From Rhabdornis inornatus (Eukaryota > Chordata > Aves > Passeriformes > Rhabdornithidae), in contig VWZS01004484.1 of NCBI GenBank assembly GCA_013397075.1, positions 1,862,033 to 1,926,032 on the forward strand: 64,000 bases of DNA. Direction: 5' to 3'. Position numbers and translations under genes: made by a program. A model generated the notes under the pieces. That model was not told where the DNA came from. It saw only the letters and a list, made by a program, of their open reading frames with translations, and ran no database searches. Shown in pieces: positions 62,401 to 64,000 of this stretch (position 1 is the first letter of the stretch; each line of letters begins with the position of its first letter).

Positions 62401-64000
62401 CTGTGTCCCTACTGGATTTTCACACACATCCTCCAAAAACAGGGTACAGACCATTGTCAGTCTTGGACAGCATCCGTGGAACAGGAAGGGTGGGACAGTG
62501 GTAAACTGGCAGCCCAGTAAGCACAGCACAGCACAGCTAGGTTCCTCTAGCTTTAATCAAGCCAGGCCTTACACTGCTTCAGAGAACACATCATTTATTT
62601 ATTCTGACTGGAAAACATGCTGCTTTCCTGTGTTCTTTGGTACTGTGTTCCAGCATTTGAAGTGATAAGAAACAAGTTTAAACTTGAAACACAATTGAAA
62701 AGACACTAGAAGTCCGTCAATATTTTAATCTCCCCCCTCTCCTTTTCTTTTTGTTTTAGATTTGGAGTACTTATTTTCTGCTGTTCCTATTTCCTATTAC
62801 AAAAAAAGAAAAACAACAAACCCAACCCAAACCAAACCAAAAACAATATAGTGGGTTAAATGAAAGAAAATTAAGGAAATTCAAATAAACATTAACATGA
62901 TCCCAACTGGCTTATGGTATTTCAGACACATGGGATGGAAGTGAAACCTGTTCTGCAATACTCTGCTCATACTAAACACACAACATTGGTGAAAGCAGAA
63001 CTAAACTGCAAAATCTCAGAGAGATAATACTTAGGGAGAGATTGCAGAAATGCAGAAGCATTTACTGTTCTTTTGGCAGAATATCAACAATTTGACTCAA
63101 ATGAATGTAACTATAAATACAGGTGAGGAGAGTCTTAAATCCATACATCGCAATGAGGAAAACAACCCAAGGAATAAAGATACAGCAGGACATGCGGTCA
63201 GGGCTCTGTTCTGGAATTATTTTCCTCCTGCTTCCCTACCTCTCACCTCCAATTCCAGGTTGTTGGTGTAGGCTAAGTTATAATGTAGGGCAATGGAATA
63301 AATCAAAATAAGACTGAGAAGGGAAGTGTTTTGTTAGAAGGACTATTTTATATAGTGGCTTCCTTCCCAGGAAAGTGGCAGGAAATCCCAGGCAGCCTCA
63401 CCTACAAGCACCAAACTAAACCCTGAAGCTGGGTGGGGAAGCACCAGGCTGGCCAAGAGGGATCAGCCAAAACTGAGCTAAGCTGCTGCAAACTCCCATG
63501 CAGACAAAAGGAACTCACATTTCACTCAGTCCAGGTTAGTTTGGCCATTCAAAAAAGACCTTGCTATTCCAAAGGAAGCATCCATAGTTAATGGATATAA
63601 CATATTTGTAGGTAATACCTACCTGCATGGAATTCCAATGGCTGAACGGAATTTGTATTTGTTTTGTAGATCCTGAAATCCAAGTGACCACTCCTGCTCC
63701 AACCACAGAACATGCGGAGACAACTCTTGGAGCCACAGAGGCACCACATACCAAGGAAGACAGTCCCACAACCCCAAAGGTAGAGGATACAACCCCAGAG
63801 GCCACAGAGGAACCAGCAGCCGAAGCTGACCTTCCAACACCGGATACAGCAGAAGATGTGACCCCTGATGCCACAGAGGAACCACTGACTGAAGAGGACC
63901 CCACCGACCTCCCCCCAACACAAGACCCAACCCCTGACTCCACTGAGGCACAAGTAACTGAGACCGAGTACCCCAGCACCCCCCCACCAGAGGAGACAAC
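54094..64000 (+). CDS. PRG4: PRG4 (proteoglycan 4 / lubricin), 5' portion, continues past window
   Basis: Lubricin is a secreted mucin-like glycoprotein that lubricates articular cartilage and other surfaces. Exons found: 54094-54190 (signal peptide), 56481-56603 (SMB1), 58653-58772 (SMB2), 62096-62191 (Pro/Lys then Glu-rich), 63670-64000 (start of the mucin exon). All internal junctions are phase 1, and the joined frame is open to the window end. Two tandem somatomedin-B domains, then a Thr/Pro-rich region, just downstream of HMCN1 identify PRG4. The hemopexin-like C-terminal half is beyond the window. The Thr/Pro repeats differ clearly from the mammalian form (see findings). Confidence 0.94.
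56481..56603 (+). CDS. PRG4: PRG4 exon 3: somatomedin-B domain 1
   Basis: Acceptor TTTTAG ends at 56480, donor GTAAGT at 56604; phase 1 at both ends. All eight SMB cysteines are present (SSCTGRC, DCQC, NC, ECC, VC). It starts DVSSC directly after the signal peptide. In vitronectin and lubricin this fold mediates protein contacts, for example with PAI-1. Confidence 0.96.
56604..58652. other. PRG4 intron between SMB domains
   Basis: 2.05 kb, AT-rich until about 58300, then GC-richer close to the SMB2 exon. No element identified. Confidence 0.75.
58653..58772 (+). CDS. PRG4: PRG4 exon 4: somatomedin-B domain 2
   Basis: Acceptor CTACAG ends at 58652, donor GTAAGA at 58773; phase 1 at both ends. 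It encodes SCEGRCFEAFERGRECDCDA and KCCPDY, with eight cysteines. It is GC-rich within an AT-rich surrounding. Confidence 0.96.
59118..59775 (-). mobile_element. Longer CR1-like fragment in PRG4 intron
   Basis: Antisense, about 650 bp. GATCATTGTATCCAACCATT, GCACTGCCAAGGCCACCCCT and TTTAAATTCCTCCAGGGATG match a different CR1 group from most HMCN1 copies. The Pro/Leu-rich downstream blocks are CR1 3'-region sequence. It lies in the 3.3-kb intron 58773-62095; the rest of that intron shows nothing I recognise. Confidence 0.84.
59816..59864. repeat. 22-bp direct repeat with 27-bp period
   Basis: GAAGGTTCAACTCCCTTAAA with two further matching bases at 59816-59837 and again at 59843-59864, separated by ATATA. 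It lies about 40 bp beyond the CR1 fragment ending near 59775. Confidence 0.88.
62096..62191 (+). CDS. PRG4: PRG4 exon 5: short Pro/Lys then Glu-rich segment
   Basis: Acceptor TTTTAG ends at 62095, donor GTAGGC at 62192; 96 nt, phase 1 at both ends. It encodes TEKPTPETPPENKSKR, then a run dominated by Glu (DEEELPEEAEE). It lies where mammalian PRG4 has a long Lys-rich, heparin-binding region, but is much shorter and net acidic. Confidence 0.85.
62192..63669. other. PRG4 intron before the mucin exon, with a candidate alternative terminal exon
   Basis: 1.48 kb. It contains a strong acceptor-like site ending at 62759, a 29-codon open frame to TAG at 62849-62851, and AATAAA at 62884-62889. No other element identified. 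Confidence 0.55.
63670..64000 (+). CDS. PRG4: PRG4 exon 6: start of Thr/Pro/Glu-rich mucin-like exon (truncated by window)
   Basis: Acceptor TTGTAG ends at 63669; the frame is open for 110 codons to the window end. After DPEIQVTTPAPTTEHAE it contains four tandem 23-residue units. Thr, Pro, Glu and Asp dominate. The many Thr beside Pro suit mucin-type O-glycosylation. No Lys-Glu-Pro-Ala-Pro repeat is present in the visible part. Confidence 0.92.
63720..63995 (+). repeat. PRG4: Coding tandem repeat, 4 x 69 bp (23 residues), in PRG4 mucin exon
   Basis: Units lie at 63720-63788, 63789-63857, 63858-63926 and 63927-63995. Each follows x-T-x-x-(A/S)-T-E near its start and has acidic residues at positions 13-14 and at its end (VED, AED, TQD, PEE). 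Units 2 and 3 are closest (TTPEATEEP and VTPDATEEP). A fifth unit may start at 63996. Confidence 0.88.

Noticed and set aside
63536..63999. Long antisense open frames (up to 147 codons) over the PRG4 mucin exon
   Set aside because: The 69-bp repeat is a multiple of three, so any frame without a stop in one unit stays open in the rest. The sense frame fits splice phases and lubricin composition; the antisense protein is a Val/Ser/Gly-rich artefact.
1..64000. A CRISPR array, operon, phage or other prokaryotic system
   Set aside because: The intron-exon structure, CR1 repeats and vertebrate matrix genes leave no room for it; no regularly spaced short repeats were seen apart from the minisatellites listed.

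Overview
This window is vertebrate nuclear DNA, most likely from a bird. The coding sequence is cut into many short exons with GT-AG introns. Thirteen fragments resemble the 3' ends of CR1 retroposons, the dominant interspersed repeat of birds, and there are no Alu- or L1-like sequences. The CR1 consensus looks songbird-like to me, but that is an impression from memory, not a search.

Positions 1-32690 hold the 3' part of HMCN1 (hemicentin-1) on the + strand. I can join 38 exons from 36 to the stop codon at 31704-31706 in one continuous frame (6138 nt, 2045 codons plus stop) with every junction phase agreeing. In order they encode the end of one Ig domain, ten complete Ig domains, six thrombospondin type-1 repeats, a nidogen-like G2F beta-barrel, eight calcium-binding EGF-like domains (the sixth followed by a Tyr/Ser-rich linker), and the C-terminal fibulin-type module. 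The 5' two thirds of the gene lie upstream of the window.

Positions 32691-53400 are intergenic, about 21 kb, with no gene and no CR1 fragment that I can support. Two parts are somewhat richer in GC (about 34.5-36.1 kb and 42.6-43.4 kb).

Positions 53490-64000 hold the 5' part of PRG4 (proteoglycan 4, lubricin) on the + strand: a TATA box, a probable short non-coding exon, a signal-peptide exon, two somatomedin-B exons, a short Pro/Lys then Glu-rich exon, and the first 331 nt of the mucin-like exon, which continues past the window. HMCN1 followed by PRG4 in the same orientation is the gene order on human chromosome 1q.

Both products are secreted extracellular-matrix proteins; HMCN1 organises basement-membrane and cell-cell attachment tracks, and PRG4 is a boundary lubricant of joints and other surfaces. 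I see no operon, CRISPR, phage or other prokaryote-type system. The most unusual signal is the lubricin mucin exon. Its visible part is built from 69-bp (23-residue) acidic repeats rather than the short basic KEPAPTT-type repeats of mammalian lubricin. A second is a possible alternative terminal exon in the intron just before it.
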